A stretch of DNA of 64,000 nt, taken from Hyphomicrobium denitrificans 1NES1. GTDB lineage: Bacteria > Pseudomonadota > Alphaproteobacteria > Rhizobiales > Hyphomicrobiaceae. A program made the translations under genes and the position numbers. Positions 16,816 to 28,510 of the stretch are shown here, one piece after another; position 1 is the first letter of the stretch; each line of letters starts with the position of its first letter. Under the pieces are notes generated by a model. That model saw nothing but the letters and a program-made list of their open reading frames with translations, had not been told where the DNA came from and searched no databases. Where the stretch lies: the NCBI RefSeq assembly GCF_000230975.2, contig NC_021172.1, positions 2,046,001 to 2,110,000 on the forward strand, in the 5' to 3' direction.

Positions 16816-18015
16816 CTAATCACAGATTTTCGTGAGCTTGCGCGGCGCCATATCGACGTGAAAATGGTTGCGATGATCGGCATTGGCCTCCGGCCCAAGC
16901 GTCGTGCCGAAGAGATGGCATGCGGCGGCGTGAGCCTCATGCAGGAACGCCCGATCCTCGGTGCCGGGTCCGGACGCAGTCTCCTTGCTCACGGTTACCG
17001 GGGCCTTCCGCCGCGATTTTCCAGCGCGGGCTTTGTCGGGGCCGGGCGCCGGACCACCCAATCGCGCGGGCTCGCCGGCATTGGAAGCCATCTTCCCGGC
17101 ACCGATCGACGCTCCCGGCAGCGTCACGGTTACTTTCGGCACGCCATCGACGATCGTCGAGCGCGCCAGCCCGGCGGCAGGGGCACCGAGATTGGAAGTC
17201 GTCGGGGCAACCGGCGGAGCGGCGGCTGCCGGCTTACCGCTGCTTGCGAGATTCGTCTGCTGGGCCTTCTCGGCCGCAACCATCTCGGCGGCCCGCTTTT
17301 CCGCGACAGCCTTTTCTTCCGCTATCTCGGCCAGTTCCCTTTGCGTCGTTCCCCAGTCGTCCAACACGGAAACCGATTTGGCGGACGCCGTCACGAAAGC
17401 CCCGATATCGATGGCATTCGCCAATCCATGCTCACTGAGCTTGGTCGCCTTGCGGCCGTAGGCATTGCGGCAGGAGTAGTCGCTCATCGTCTCGATCTTG
17501 ATAATCGGCGCACCGAAATGCTTTCGGGCCAGCGGCTGCAAATCGTTTTCAAGCCAATTGACCAGGACTTCCGCAAGATCGCAGCGAACAACGGGCGGCG
17601 GTGAAAACGAGACCTCTGGATTTTGCCCGATGCTGATCAGCTCGATTGGCGCAGGCGCACCGCAAGCTCCCTCCTTGATCGGTTCATGCGCAGCATACAC
17701 TGCATGGATACGCTGCAAGATGACGGCGCAATGGGCTTTTGCGTCCGCGATTTCCGCATCAGTCCAATTCTCGGCAGCCTTTTGCTTGGCACCTGGGTCG
17801 GAACCGTTCATCGAATTCGATGGGTGCTTTTGCGATTGGTCGGCAGTACCGTTGGCATTTGCGGCCTTATCGGCGCTTGTGGATTGCGCGCTCTCAGCGG
17901 GTGCCGGAGGCGCCAGCTTGTGCTTTTTCACCTTGGCTGCTGCTGTATCCATTATAAGCAGCGAGATGGCCGCTGTGGCTGCGAGGACGATTGCAGTCCG
18001 GCCAAGGTTGGTCAC
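16816..18015 (-). CDS. Extensin-like domain protein, probably secreted
   Basis: 399 residues from a GTG at 18015, chosen because GAGAAGGA precedes it and a signal-like segment follows (TAIVLAATAAISLLIMDTAAA); an ATG at 18219 would add 68 residues without features. The extensin-like family core is split into SCRNAYGRKATKLSEHGLANAIDIGAF and the final EAHAAACHLFGTTLGPEANADHRNHFHVDMAPR, with conserved Cys, Asp and the HRNHFHVD metal-type motif. A low-complexity Ala/Pro/Lys insert of about 110 residues separates them. Relatives are thought to be envelope peptidases of the LAS type. Substrate unknown; probable cell-wall role fits the L,D-transpeptidases in this region. Confidence 0.8.
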   Translation of the reverse strand: MTNLGRTAIVLAATAAISLLIMDTAAAKVKKHKLAPPAPAESAQSTSADKAANANGTADQSQKHPSNSMNGSDPGAKQKAAENWTDAEIADAKAHCAVILQRIHAVYAAHEPIKEGACGAPAPIELISIGQNPEVSFSPPPVVRCDLAEVLVNWLENDLQPLARKHFGAPIIKIETMSDYSCRNAYGRKATKLSEHGLANAIDIGAFVTASAKSVSVLDDWGTTQRELAEIAEEKAVAEKRAAEMVAAEKAQQTNLASSGKPAAAAPPVAPTTSNLGAPAAGLARSTIVDGVPKVTVTLPGASIGAGKMASNAGEPARLGGPAPGPDKARAGKSRRKAPVTVSKETASGPGTEDRAFLHEAHAAACHLFGTTLGPEANADHRNHFHVDMAPRKLTKICD

Positions 18016-18229
18016 TGGCTTATTCCTTCTCGGCGTATCTCGACACGAAGGGACGAACAAATACTTGACGAATCCGGGGTGAGAAGACAAGCGCACCGCA
18101 TAAAGCGGGGCGCATTCTCGCGCTTGATGCTGCATGCGTGTCATTCGCGCAAATGTGGCGAAACACGCTGGAACACGCCATACTTGGCAACAGATTTTGT
18201 CGAAGAAGCGCCAAAACATCGGATTCGCA

Positions 18230-19348
18230 GTGAACGAACAGCAAGCACAGACAGTGACGGCAGCAGCAAATACTCAGGATCTGAAAATCGTCGCCGAGCG
18301 AACGCAGGCGCTGCGCTCGTTCGTGCTCAACCGGCCGCAGGCGCTTAATGCATTCGACGACGAGATGTGCCGGGTTCTGAGCGATGCGCTCCCGCGCATC
18401 GCGCGCGATCCGGACACTTATATCGTCGCGCTCCTTTCCAGCAGCCCAAAGGCCTTCTGTGCCGGTGGCGATGTCGTGGCGCTGACGACCGAGGCCGAAC
18501 GCGACATCGAGGGCGCCAAAGCAATCATGCGCAGAGAATATGCGCTCGATTGGCTGCTCGAATGTTTTTCGAAGCCGGCCGTCTCCTTCATCGACGGCGT
18601 GTGCATGGGATCGGGGGCAGGCTTGACGGCCTACAACACACACCGCGTTGCAGGCGAAAATTACAAGTGGGCGATGCCGGAGGTGAAGATCGGTCTTTTT
18701 CCGGATGTCGGCATCGCAAATGTCTTGGCGCGCTTGCCGTGGCCGATCGGGCTTTATCTCGGACTGACCGGGCGCACCGTCAGACGCGACGACGCGCAAT
18801 GGCTCGGGCTCGTGACGCATTGCATCGCCGCATCGGAATTCTCCGGAATTCGCGCCAAGCTCGCGGATGCGACACCCGTCGACCCACTTCTCGATGGTTT
18901 GAGTGAGCCTCAATCGAAGGGCGCGCTACAAAAGGATTTGGGACTGATCCGGGACCACTTTTCGCACGCAACACTCAAAGAGATTTTCCAATCTCTTGCG
19001 AATGCGCAATCGGCGGGCTGCGAATGGGCGCGGAATACGCTTTCAGGACTTCGCAAAAACTCACCCGTATCGCTCGCAATAACCGACCGGCATATCCGCA
19101 ACGCGCTCACGCTCGACATTCGCGAGACGCTGATTGAGGATTATCGCCTAGCCGTTCGCTGCCTCGAAGGTGCAGATTTCGCCGAAGGCGTGAGAGCGCT
19201 TTTGCGCGACAAAGATGGCGCGCCGAAGTGGTCGCCCGCGCAATTCGAGGATATTACGGCGAGTATCGTCGAAAAATATTTCTTGCCGCTCGGCGAAGAT
19301 GAGCTCGACCTGCCGCTCCGGTCGGAAATGCAGGCCGCACGTGTCTGA
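18230..19348 (+). CDS. Enoyl-CoA hydratase/isomerase family, 3-hydroxyisobutyryl-CoA hydrolase-like
   Basis: 372 residues from GTG 18230; an ATG at 18134 is in frame and would add 32 residues. The crotonase fold is clear: NRPQALNAFDDEM, the oxyanion-hole KAFCAGGDVVALT, and MGSGAGLTAY, then AMPEVKIGLFPDVGIANVLARLPWPIGLYLGLTG. The Glu in PEVKIGLFPDVG and the long C-terminal region with LRKNSPVSLAITDRHI are typical of 3-hydroxyisobutyryl-CoA hydrolases of valine degradation rather than simple hydratases. No valine pathway genes are adjacent, so the substrate is an inference. Confidence 0.82.
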   Translation: MNEQQAQTVTAAANTQDLKIVAERTQALRSFVLNRPQALNAFDDEMCRVLSDALPRIARDPDTYIVALLSSSPKAFCAGGDVVALTTEAERDIEGAKAIMRREYALDWLLECFSKPAVSFIDGVCMGSGAGLTAYNTHRVAGENYKWAMPEVKIGLFPDVGIANVLARLPWPIGLYLGLTGRTVRRDDAQWLGLVTHCIAASEFSGIRAKLADATPVDPLLDGLSEPQSKGALQKDLGLIRDHFSHATLKEIFQSLANAQSAGCEWARNTLSGLRKNSPVSLAITDRHIRNALTLDIRETLIEDYRLAVRCLEGADFAEGVRALLRDKDGAPKWSPAQFEDITASIVEKYFLPLGEDELDLPLRSEMQAARV

Positions 19349-19440
19349 CCATTGAACCGCGATTTCAAATAATTTTATTCGGCGCGTTATCTCAATATTG
19401 ACCATGCGCACAAAGTCAGGCGGCGGTTAGTTAAAATACC

Positions 19441-19461
19441 GTTCCGAATCCGGTACGGAAC
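19441..19461. promoter_or_regulatory. Inverted repeat upstream of ldtR
   Basis: GTTCCG at 19441-19446 and CGGAAC at 19456-19461 with a nine-base spacer, in an AT-rich region 105 bases before ldtR. It contains TCCGGTACG, which recurs on the other strand before the L,D-transpeptidase (20234-20242). A candidate LdtR operator, by symmetry and recurrence. Confidence 0.35.
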
Positions 19462-19565
19462 TGTTCTTTTACTATATCTATTTAGGCGAAATTCAGGGCT
19501 TCGCGTTATCTATTTGTCAAAACCCGGGGCAAACCGGGAGGCGTCAAACAATGTGAGGCAGCGTT

Positions 19566-20075
19566 ATGAGTCTAGCGTATGAAGTGGTGCGCCCGCGCGC
19601 ACCGGTACAGGAAGAAGGCTTTCGCGGCGAATATTTGCAGGCTCTGCGCCTGATCGAGCGACTTCATCGTCTTCTTCTCGACGTCATCAAGGACGAGTTC
19701 GATCGCCAGGGCGGCGCGGAACTCAATAGCGTCCAGGCCTTGTTGCTCTACAATATCGGCGAAAGCGAATTGACGGCCGGAGAGTTGAAGACGCGGGGCT
19801 ACTATCTGGGCTCCAACGTCTCTTACAATCTGAAGAAGCTCGTCGACATGGGCTACATCCACTACAAGCGGTCGGATACCGACCGTCGGTCGGTGCGCGT
19901 CAGCTTGACCGAAAAAGGCCTTGAAGCTCGCGACGTCGTCAGCAAGCTTTATCTGCGTCAGCTCGGCTCCGTCCAAACGGTCGGCGAGGTATCAGGCGAC
20001 GACGTCAAGGGTTTGAACAAAGCTCTCGTTCGCCTCGAACGCTTCTGGTCGGACCAGATCCGCTATCGCCTCTAG
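19566..20075 (+). CDS. ldtR: MarR family regulator, LdtR-type
   Basis: 169 residues with a MarR winged helix. The recognition region LKTRGYYLGSNVSYNLKKLVDMGYIHYKRS and the wing DTDRRSVRVSLTEKG match the LdtR group known from Liberibacter and Sinorhizobium, where LdtR activates or controls an adjacent L,D-transpeptidase and affects osmotic tolerance. The next gene on the same strand is such a transpeptidase, which supports the name. A strong terminator follows this gene, so the two are separate transcripts. Confidence 0.88.
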   Translation: MSLAYEVVRPRAPVQEEGFRGEYLQALRLIERLHRLLLDVIKDEFDRQGGAELNSVQALLLYNIGESELTAGELKTRGYYLGSNVSYNLKKLVDMGYIHYKRSDTDRRSVRVSLTEKGLEARDVVSKLYLRQLGSVQTVGEVSGDDVKGLNKALVRLERFWSDQIRYRL

Positions 20076-20127
20076 GACAACGCTTCACTGCTTCCTCAAA
20101 AAAGGAAGCCATTCGCGATCTTTGCGG

Positions 20128-20158
20128 GCCGCCCTGGAGAGCCCAGGGCGGCTTTTTT
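20128..20158 (+). terminator. Rho-independent terminator after ldtR
   Basis: A perfect ten-base-pair stem GCCGCCCTGG/CCAGGGCGGC (20128-20137 with 20143-20152), five-base loop, followed by six T. A textbook intrinsic terminator 53 bases after the ldtR stop. Confidence 0.92.
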
Positions 20159-20233
20159 GCGCGTTCGGAGCCAAAATGTTGCCTGCAAGGCGCGCCGACC
20201 TCGAAACTCGTTGATCAAACTGAGAAATTGTCT

Positions 20234-20242
20234 CGTACCGGA
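20234..20242 (-). promoter_or_regulatory. Motif shared with ldtR upstream region
   Basis: Nine bases here are the exact reverse complement of TCCGGTACG at 19449-19457. Reading outward, 13 of 17 bases agree between the two sites. It lies about 140 bases before the transpeptidase start. A possible LdtR site, though a nine-base match between two such regions could arise by chance. Confidence 0.25.
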
Positions 20243-20381
20243 CACGAAGCGGCCCTAGAGTGCTTGCGCGCCGCCGGCAGCTCAGCCGGATGACGGCTCA
20301 TTAACCAAACGCGCAGCCGCATTTTCAATGTACAAGCGCGGCAGAGGGTCAAGTCGCAGGATAAATCCAGACGGGGCGGGG

Positions 20382-21725
20382 ATGATCGTGCACCGGTCTA
20401 CAGAAGCAATGGACTTCGCGCAGCGCGCAGGGCGAGCATTTCTCGCCACCATGCTGGCGCTCGCTTTTATCATCGCATCAGGCGCGGGGTGCCTTGGATT
20501 CGGACGGGCGGCCGCGCAAAGCACGGCCTGGATTCAATTCGGACCCGTCGGCAATGGTCCAGGAACGACGAACACCTACGATCCGGATTTCGTTCGCGAG
20601 TGGGAAGCCAACCCGCCGAAAGGCTACGCAACGCTTTCGAAAGCCAACATCGCCGCAACGAAGAACGCGATCCAGCGCTATACGAACATCGTCGCCCAAG
20701 GCGGTTGGCCGCAACTGCCGGAGCCACCGAACAAGACTCCGCGCGACAGCCTCCTGCAGTATGGGATCACCGATCCCGCCGTCGGCCTGCTGCGCAAGAG
20801 GCTCGCGGCGTCGGGCGACCTGTCAGACAGCGATACGTCGTCAACGTATTTCGATATGAGCGTCGACAAGGCCCTGAAGAGATTTCAGGCGTCGAATGGC
20901 CTGACACCGACCGGCATTGCCGACAAGCGCACGATCGTTGCGCTCAACGTCCCTGCCGATGCGCGGCTGAAACAATTGAAGGCCAACGTCAGCCGCCTTG
21001 GGGAATTCGTGCCCAAGGCCGGCAAGAAATACGTGGTGGTCAACATTCCGGCTGCGCAGGTCGAAGCCGTCCAGAACGGCCAGATCGTAGCGCGCTACGC
21101 CGCCGTTGTCGGCAAGGCCGACCGGCCGACTCCTCTACTGCACACGCCGATCACCGATCTGAGCTTCAACCCGGTCTGGCGCCTGCCGCCGACGGTCATC
21201 TCTGAAGACCTCATTCCACGCGGGCGTGAAATGCAGGCGAAGGGCCAGAATGTCCTTCTGAAGTTCGGCATCGACGCCTACTCCAACGGCAAGAAGGTCG
21301 ACCCGACGAAGATCAACTGGGACAACGTCAAACCCGGTACCTACACGTATAGTCAGCAACCGGGAAAAGAAAATCCGCTCGGCTTCCTGAAAATCAACTT
21401 TGACAGCGCGCACTCGGTCTACATGCATGACACGCCGTCGGACCGCATCTTCGGACGCAATTTCCGGTCGGCAAGCTCGGGCTGCATCCGCGTGCACAAC
21501 ATCGAGAATCTCGCGGCGTGGCTGCTCGCCGATCAGAGAGGCTGGGACGCCGAGCGCATCGCTTCGATGAAAACGACGGGCGAGCGGCTCGATCTGCGTC
21601 TCAAGAGGCCGGTGCAGCTTCTGTTCGTCTATATCAGCGCCTGGGCGACGCCCGACGGCGTCATACAGTTCCGGCGCGACATTTACCAGAAAGACGGTAT
21701 CGGCGAGATCGCGTCGAATTATTGA
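20382..21725 (+). CDS. Secreted murein L,D-transpeptidase, probable LdtR target
   Basis: 447 residues from ATG 20382 (preceded by GGGGCGGGG); ATGs at 20328 and 20409 are also in frame. A signal segment follows (AFLATMLALAFIIASGAGC, cleavage near AAAQS). The mature part has a scaffold domain, a peptidoglycan-binding-like stretch (ALKRFQASNGLTPTGIADKRT), and a YkuD domain with VYMHDTPS and RSASSGCIRVHN, catalytic Cys near 367. The layout is the same as the 5301-6659 protein. Adjacent to ldtR, it corresponds to the LdtP-type enzyme. It should form 3-3 cross-links in the periplasm. Confidence 0.9.
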   Translation: MIVHRSTEAMDFAQRAGRAFLATMLALAFIIASGAGCLGFGRAAAQSTAWIQFGPVGNGPGTTNTYDPDFVREWEANPPKGYATLSKANIAATKNAIQRYTNIVAQGGWPQLPEPPNKTPRDSLLQYGITDPAVGLLRKRLAASGDLSDSDTSSTYFDMSVDKALKRFQASNGLTPTGIADKRTIVALNVPADARLKQLKANVSRLGEFVPKAGKKYVVVNIPAAQVEAVQNGQIVARYAAVVGKADRPTPLLHTPITDLSFNPVWRLPPTVISEDLIPRGREMQAKGQNVLLKFGIDAYSNGKKVDPTKINWDNVKPGTYTYSQQPGKENPLGFLKINFDSAHSVYMHDTPSDRIFGRNFRSASSGCIRVHNIENLAAWLLADQRGWDAERIASMKTTGERLDLRLKRPVQLLFVYISAWATPDGVIQFRRDIYQKDGIGEIASNY

Positions 21726-21794
21726 ATCTGCAAATCGCAGTCCGCGCATTACCCTCGCAATGGGGGTCTGGCGACTGCAATGCCGGTGCGATAA

Positions 21795-23512
<1,718 letters not shown>

Positions 23513-23588
23513 TGCAGTTCCAATCGACGGAGCGTTCGTTCGCGACAGCTAGCTGACGCTAAAACCCGGCGTTTTTCTGATCACCGAT

Positions 23589-23987
23589 CTATTGCGGCCG
23601 CCAAGCTTTATAATCCGTGGTCGATTTCGCCCGTTCGCCCTTGCCGAGAATCGAGCCTTTGGGCCGGTAGGCTTGCGCAGTGCCCGTCAGGTTCATCTGG
23701 TGACGCTTTTGCCAGTGCTTCGGCTGATAGCGCTCCTCCGTCGGAAGCGTGTCGACGGTATAATGCAGCCAACCGTGCCACTCGGGCGGGACCTGGCTCG
23801 GCTCGGAAAGTTTCGCGTACGTGACCCAGCGCGCCGGAACTCCCAGCGGCCCTACTCCGCTTTTCTGGAGATAATAGCGGTTACCGAACTCGTCCTCTCC
23901 GACGAGTCGCCCTTTACGCCATGTGAAAAAACGTGTGCCCCAGGTGTTGCCACCCCACCACGAGAAAATTTCACTGAACAAACCCAT
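23589..23987 (-). CDS. NDUFA12-like complex I accessory subunit
   Basis: 132 residues resembling the 17 kDa NDUFA12/B17.2 subunit that alphaproteobacteria share with mitochondria. The motifs are TWRKGRLVGEDEFGNRYY and PPEWHGWLHYTVDTLP, and the C-terminal RPKGSILG. It binds the matrix-arm side of NADH:ubiquinone oxidoreductase as an accessory protein. The main nuo operon is not in the window, which is normal. It is upstream of the DUF2155 gene on the same strand. Confidence 0.93.
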   Translation of the reverse strand: MGLFSEIFSWWGGNTWGTRFFTWRKGRLVGEDEFGNRYYLQKSGVGPLGVPARWVTYAKLSEPSQVPPEWHGWLHYTVDTLPTEERYQPKHWQKRHQMNLTGTAQAYRPKGSILGKGERAKSTTDYKAWRPQ

Positions 23988-24721
23988 GGTCGCGGGTTCC
24001 TTTCATTCCATTCGGCTGCCTCGACTTAGCTGCACCGCACGCATGATGTCCAGACACCTAGGGGTCGATGTAGCTGAGCAACAGCCGCGGTACGGAATCG
24101 CACTAAGCTCACCTGACTCGGGCATCGCCAGAGGCAATATCCTGCCTCTTCCACACGGGCCCATGGCCTCCATCGGGCAGCAAAAACCAACAACATCGGA
24201 CTTTGCGGCGGCAATACGGGCAAGTTGTCCACGCCACTACATCTAGTATCGGTTGCCGCTGCTACCGCAATATATATTTCAAAATCGATGACGGACGCTA
24301 CGAATCGTCCTAGCTTTCCACCTGTGCGGCGGTCATGCGACGGCCGCGGCGCTGGTTGTGGACCGCCTGGCGCCGGACCCAATCAAAACGGTGTTGAGGG
24401 ACGCCGGTTGTGGTTCACGGATTGCGTTCGGTTCACAAAGTCGAAGCACCTTCCTTTTGCGTCTGAGTAGCGCAGCAGCGCTTCAGGCCATCGGCCAGTT
24501 TTGGGGTCGGCAAACGCCGGCGTGAAGCGGTTTTGCAGCCGTCGTCGCGGGCGCGGGGAGAGTGTGTCCAAAGTGTAATGAAGTTTTAGTCGGCGTTCGC
24601 ATTTCCATGCGCAGTTCCGCCCGGATCCATAGATCCGGCGGTTCGGCGATCAGACAACATACGGCGTTCGAACTCGTCTCGCTTACGTACGCCCCGCATG
24701 CCATGCAGGGGGTTCTATCCA
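23988..24721. other. Long intergenic region upstream of nrdJ
   Basis: About 730 bases with no convincing gene. It must hold the promoters of the NDUFA12 gene and of nrdJ. I looked for the B12 box of adenosylcobalamin riboswitches, which could be expected before a B12-dependent reductase, and did not find it. An AT-rich GCAATATATATTTC at 24267-24280 only weakly resembles an NrdR box. Confidence 0.4.
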
Positions 24722-27700
24722 ATGAAGATCACGCGGCGTTTCACCGAAGCCGGCCTCTCTCCTTATGCCTCGATCCAGTTCCGGCGTGCGACGTCCGAGA
24801 TCAAGAACCCAGACGGCTCCGTCGTCTTCAGTCTCAAAGGCTTCGATGTCCCAGAGCATTTCAGTCAGGTCGCGGCCGACATCCTGGCGCAGAAATATTT
24901 CCGCAAGGCCGGCGTCGCCCGCCGCCTGAAGCGATGTGAAGAAACGCAAGTCCCCTCGTGGCTGTGGCGCTCCACCCCGGACGACGCCGCGCTGCAGGAT
25001 CTGCCGCAAGCCGAGCGCTTCGGCGGCGAAACCGACGCGCGCCAGGTTTTCGATCGCCTTGCCGGCACCTGGACCTACTGGGGCTGGAAGGGCGGCTATT
25101 TCTCATCGGAGGAAGACGCACAGGCGTTCTTCGATGAAATCCGCTACATGCTCGCAATGCAGATGGCGGCGCCGAACTCGCCGCAGTGGTTCAACACCGG
25201 CCTGCACTGGGCCTATGGCATCGACGGGCCCGGGCAAGGCCACATGTACGTCGATTTCCAGACCGGTGAACTCGTGCACTCGACCTCGGCGTACGAGCAT
25301 CCGCAGCCGCACGCCTGCTTCATCCAATCGGTTGCCGATGACCTCGTCGGCGACGGCGGCATCATGGACCTCTGGGTCCGTGAGGCGCGCCTCTTCAAAT
25401 ACGGGTCAGGCACCGGCTCGAACTTCTCCTCGCTCCGCGGCGCCAACGAGAAGCTTTCGGGCGGCGGCCGCTCGTCGGGATTGATGAGCTTCTTGAAAAT
25501 CGGCGACCGGGCTGCAGGGGCAATCAAATCAGGCGGCACGACTCGCCGCGCCGCGAAGATGGTCGTCGTCGATGTCGATCATCCGGACATCGAAGAATAC
25601 ATCACCTGGAAGGTGCGCGAGGAGCAGAAGGTCGCCGCTCTCGTCACCGGCTCGAAGATCTGCCAGAAGCGGCTGAAGGCCGTGATGAAAGCGTGCGTCA
25701 ATTGCGAGGCGGAAGGTGAAGCCTGCTTCGACCCGCTGAAGAACCCGAAGCTCAAGCAGGCCATCCGCGAAGCCAAGCGCGACGGCGTACCGCAGAACTA
25801 CATCCTGCGCGTCATCCAGTTCGCGCGGCAGGGATACAATGACATCCAGTTCGACACCTACGATACCGACTGGGACAGCGAAGCCTATCTGACGGTTGCG
25901 GGCCAGAACTCGAACAATTCGGTGCGCGTCACCGATGAATTTCTGAACGCGGTCGCGCAAGACAGGGGCTGGAACCTTCTTTCGCGGCTTGGCGGCAAAG
26001 TCACCAAGACGATCAAGGCGCGCGATCTCTGGGAACAGATCGGCTACGCGGCCTGGGCTTCGGCCGATCCCGGCATCCAGTTCCACACGACGATCAACGA
26101 CTGGCACACCTGCCCGCAGTCGGGACCGATCCGCGCGTCCAACCCGTGCTCGGAATACATGTTCCTCGACGACACGGCGTGCAATCTCGCGTCGCTGAAC
26201 CTCCTGCGCTTCCGCCGCGAGGATAAGTCGTTCGACATCGAATCCTACGAGCACGGCTGCCGGCTGTGGACCATCGTGCTCGAAATCTCGGTGCTCATGG
26301 CGCAATTCCCGTCGCGCCGTATCGCCGAGCTTAGCTATCGTTACCGGACGTTGGGCCTCGGCTTCGCGAACATCGGCGGCCTGCTGATGTCGGCCGGCAT
26401 TCCTTACGACTCGGACGAAGGCCGCGCCATCTGCGGCGCGATTTCCGCGATCATGACGGGTGTCTCATACGCCACGAGCGCCGAGATGGCGGCCGAGCTT
26501 GGCGCATTCCCCGGCTATGAACCGAACTCGGCAGATATGCTGCGTGTCATGCGCAATCATCGCCGCGCCGCGCACGGCGAAGCGGAAGGCTTCGAGAAGC
26601 TCGCGACCGCGCCCGTGCCGCTCGATCACGCCTCGCTCAAGGATCGCCGCCTCGGCGAAGCGGCGAAGCGGGCCTGGGACCAGGCGCTCGAACTCGGCGA
26701 AAATCACGGCTATCGCAACGCGCAGGCGACCGTCGTCGCGCCGACCGGCACGATCGGCCTCGTGATGGACTGCGATACGACGGGCATCGAGCCCGATTTC
26801 GCGCTCGTCAAGTTCAAGAAGCTCGCGGGCGGCGGCTACTTCAAGATCATCAACCAGTCCGTGCCGGAAGCGCTGCGCGCACTCGGCTATCGCGAGAGCG
26901 AGATCGCGGAGATCGAGGCCTATGCCGTCGGTCACGGCTCGTTGGCGCAGGCGCCGGCGATCAACACGGCAACCCTCAAGGCCAAGGGCTTCACCGACGA
27001 CGCGCTGGCGAAGATCGAGAAGGGCCTCGCGACTGCCTTCGACATCAAGTTCGTGTTCAACCGCTGGACGCTCGGCGACCAGTTCCTGACCGAGACGCTC
27101 GGCGTTCCGGCAGAAAAGCTCAATGACCCGTCGTTCGATATTTTCGCGCACCTCGGTTTTTCGAAGAAGGATGTTGAAGCCGCCAACGAGCACGTCTGCG
27201 GAGCGATGACGCTCGAAGGCGCGCCGCATCTCAGGGCCGCGCATCTGCCGGTATTCGATTGCGCAAACCCCTGCGGACGCAAGGGCAAGCGTTATCTCTC
27301 GGTCGAGAGCCACATCCGCATGATGGCGGCATCGCAGCCGTTCATCTCGGGCGCGATCTCGAAAACGATCAACATGCCGAACGACGCGACCGTCGAGGAC
27401 TGCAAGCAGTCCTACATGCTGTCGTGGAAACTGGCGCTCAAGGCCAATGCGCTCTATCGCGACGGCTCGAAGCTGTCGCAGCCCTTGAACAGCCAGGTTC
27501 TGGGCGACGACGAAGACGACGCAGCCGATGCTGCGGACGCCCTGATGACGCAGCCGGTTGCTGCGCGTGCGGCGATCATTTCGGAAAAGATCATCGAGAA
27601 AATCGTCGAGCGCGTCGTCTACGTCGAGAAGGAGAAGAAGAAGGAGCGCGAGAAACTTCCGAGCCGCCGCAAGAGCTACACGCAAAAGGCGACGGTCGGC

Positions 27701-28483
27701 GGCCACAAGGTCTACCTGCACACCGGCGAATACGACGATGGGCGCCTCGGCGAAATCTTCATCGACATGCACAAGGAAGGCGCCGCCTTCCGCTCGCTGA
27801 TGAACAACTTCGCGATTGGCATATCGCTCGGTCTGCAGTACGGCGTGCCGCTTGAGGAATACGTCGAAGCCTTCACGTTCACGCGCTTCGAACCGGCAGG
27901 CCTCGTGCAGGGCAACGAGACGATCAAGAACGCGACGTCGATCCTCGACTACATCTTCCGCGAGCTCGCCGTGTCGTATCTCGGCCGTCACGACCTGGCG
28001 CACGTCGATCCGCGCGAGATCGTCGGCGGAACGGGCCTTGGCTCAAGCGACAATCAGACGGACGAGCAGTTGGCGCTCGATCTTTCGGAAAGCGTGTCGA
28101 AGGTCGTTTCGAAGGGTCTCGTGCGCGGTGCCTCGGTCGTCCGCATCGCGGCGCGCTCAGCGGGCAAGACGTCGATTACCGAGACGTCCGCCAGCGTTAC
28201 GACTGCGAGCCTCGATATCGGCGCGCGCTCAATCGACTCGACGCTGACGCACGGCGCCAACGCGCTGGCGTTTGGTGAGCATCCGGTCGAGATGCGCGGC
28301 GCGCCCGCTGCGGCGACGGCCGCTCCGATGAGCAAGTCCGAGCTCTTCAAGCAGCGTGCAACAGAAGCCAAGCTCCGCGGCTACGAAGGCGTCGCCTGCA
28401 CCGAGTGCTACAACTTCACGATGGTCCGCAACGGCACCTGCCTGAAGTGCGACACGTGCGGCAGCACGAGCGGGTGCAGCTGA
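24722..28483 (+). CDS. nrdJ: Adenosylcobalamin-dependent (class II) ribonucleoside-diphosphate reductase
   Basis: 1253 residues from ATG 24722 ([11 protein letters not shown], the usual start in relatives). It reduces ribonucleotides to deoxyribonucleotides with B12 as radical source and so works with or without oxygen. Visible: the N-terminal radical-domain block [51 protein letters not shown], the active-site [39 protein letters not shown], and the C-terminal [14 protein letters not shown] followed by [14 protein letters not shown], whose Cys pairs re-reduce the active site. A charged linker KEKKKEREK near 975 precedes a TSCPD-like block. nrdR elsewhere in the window is a plausible regulator. 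Confidence 0.95.
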   Translation: MKITRRFTEAGLSPYASIQFRRATSEIKNPDGSVVFSLKGFDVPEHFSQVAADILAQKYFRKAGVARRLKRCEETQVPSWLWRSTPDDAALQDLPQAERFGGETDARQVFDRLAGTWTYWGWKGGYFSSEEDAQAFFDEIRYMLAMQMAAPNSPQWFNTGLHWAYGIDGPGQGHMYVDFQTGELVHSTSAYEHPQPHACFIQSVADDLVGDGGIMDLWVREARLFKYGSGTGSNFSSLRGANEKLSGGGRSSGLMSFLKIGDRAAGAIKSGGTTRRAAKMVVVDVDHPDIEEYITWKVREEQKVAALVTGSKICQKRLKAVMKACVNCEAEGEACFDPLKNPKLKQAIREAKRDGVPQNYILRVIQFARQGYNDIQFDTYDTDWDSEAYLTVAGQNSNNSVRVTDEFLNAVAQDRGWNLLSRLGGKVTKTIKARDLWEQIGYAAWASADPGIQFHTTINDWHTCPQSGPIRASNPCSEYMFLDDTACNLASLNLLRFRREDKSFDIESYEHGCRLWTIVLEISVLMAQFPSRRIAELSYRYRTLGLGFANIGGLLMSAGIPYDSDEGRAICGAISAIMTGVSYATSAEMAAELGAFPGYEPNSADMLRVMRNHRRAAHGEAEGFEKLATAPVPLDHASLKDRRLGEAAKRAWDQALELGENHGYRNAQATVVAPTGTIGLVMDCDTTGIEPDFALVKFKKLAGGGYFKIINQSVPEALRALGYRESEIAEIEAYAVGHGSLAQAPAINTATLKAKGFTDDALAKIEKGLATAFDIKFVFNRWTLGDQFLTETLGVPAEKLNDPSFDIFAHLGFSKKDVEAANEHVCGAMTLEGAPHLRAAHLPVFDCANPCGRKGKRYLSVESHIRMMAASQPFISGAISKTINMPNDATVEDCKQSYMLSWKLALKANALYRDGSKLSQPLNSQVLGDDEDDAADAADALMTQPVAARAAIISEKIIEKIVERVVYVEKEKKKEREKLPSRRKSYTQKATVGGHKVYLHTGEYDDGRLGEIFIDMHKEGAAFRSLMNNFAIGISLGLQYGVPLEEYVEAFTFTRFEPAGLVQGNETIKNATSILDYIFRELAVSYLGRHDLAHVDPREIVGGTGLGSSDNQTDEQLALDLSESVSKVVSKGLVRGASVVRIAARSAGKTSITETSASVTTASLDIGARSIDSTLTHGANALAFGEHPVEMRGAPAAATAAPMSKSELFKQRATEAKLRGYEGVACTECYNFTMVRNGTCLKCDTCGSTSGCS

Positions 28484-28510
28484 GGAGAAGCACTTGTGTG
28501 CTGAAATGCG

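Noticed and set aside
24267..24280. AT-rich sequence resembling an NrdR box
   Set aside because: The symmetry and the outer ACA/TGT bases are missing, there is no second copy at the usual spacing, and it is 450 bases from nrdJ.
23988..24721. Possible cobalamin riboswitch before nrdJ
   Set aside because: I looked for the B12 box and its flanking stems on both strands and did not see them.
26465..28003. 512-residue open frame on the minus strand inside nrdJ
   Set aside because: Antisense to conserved reductase motifs; composition is the mirror of a GC-rich gene and shows no domain.
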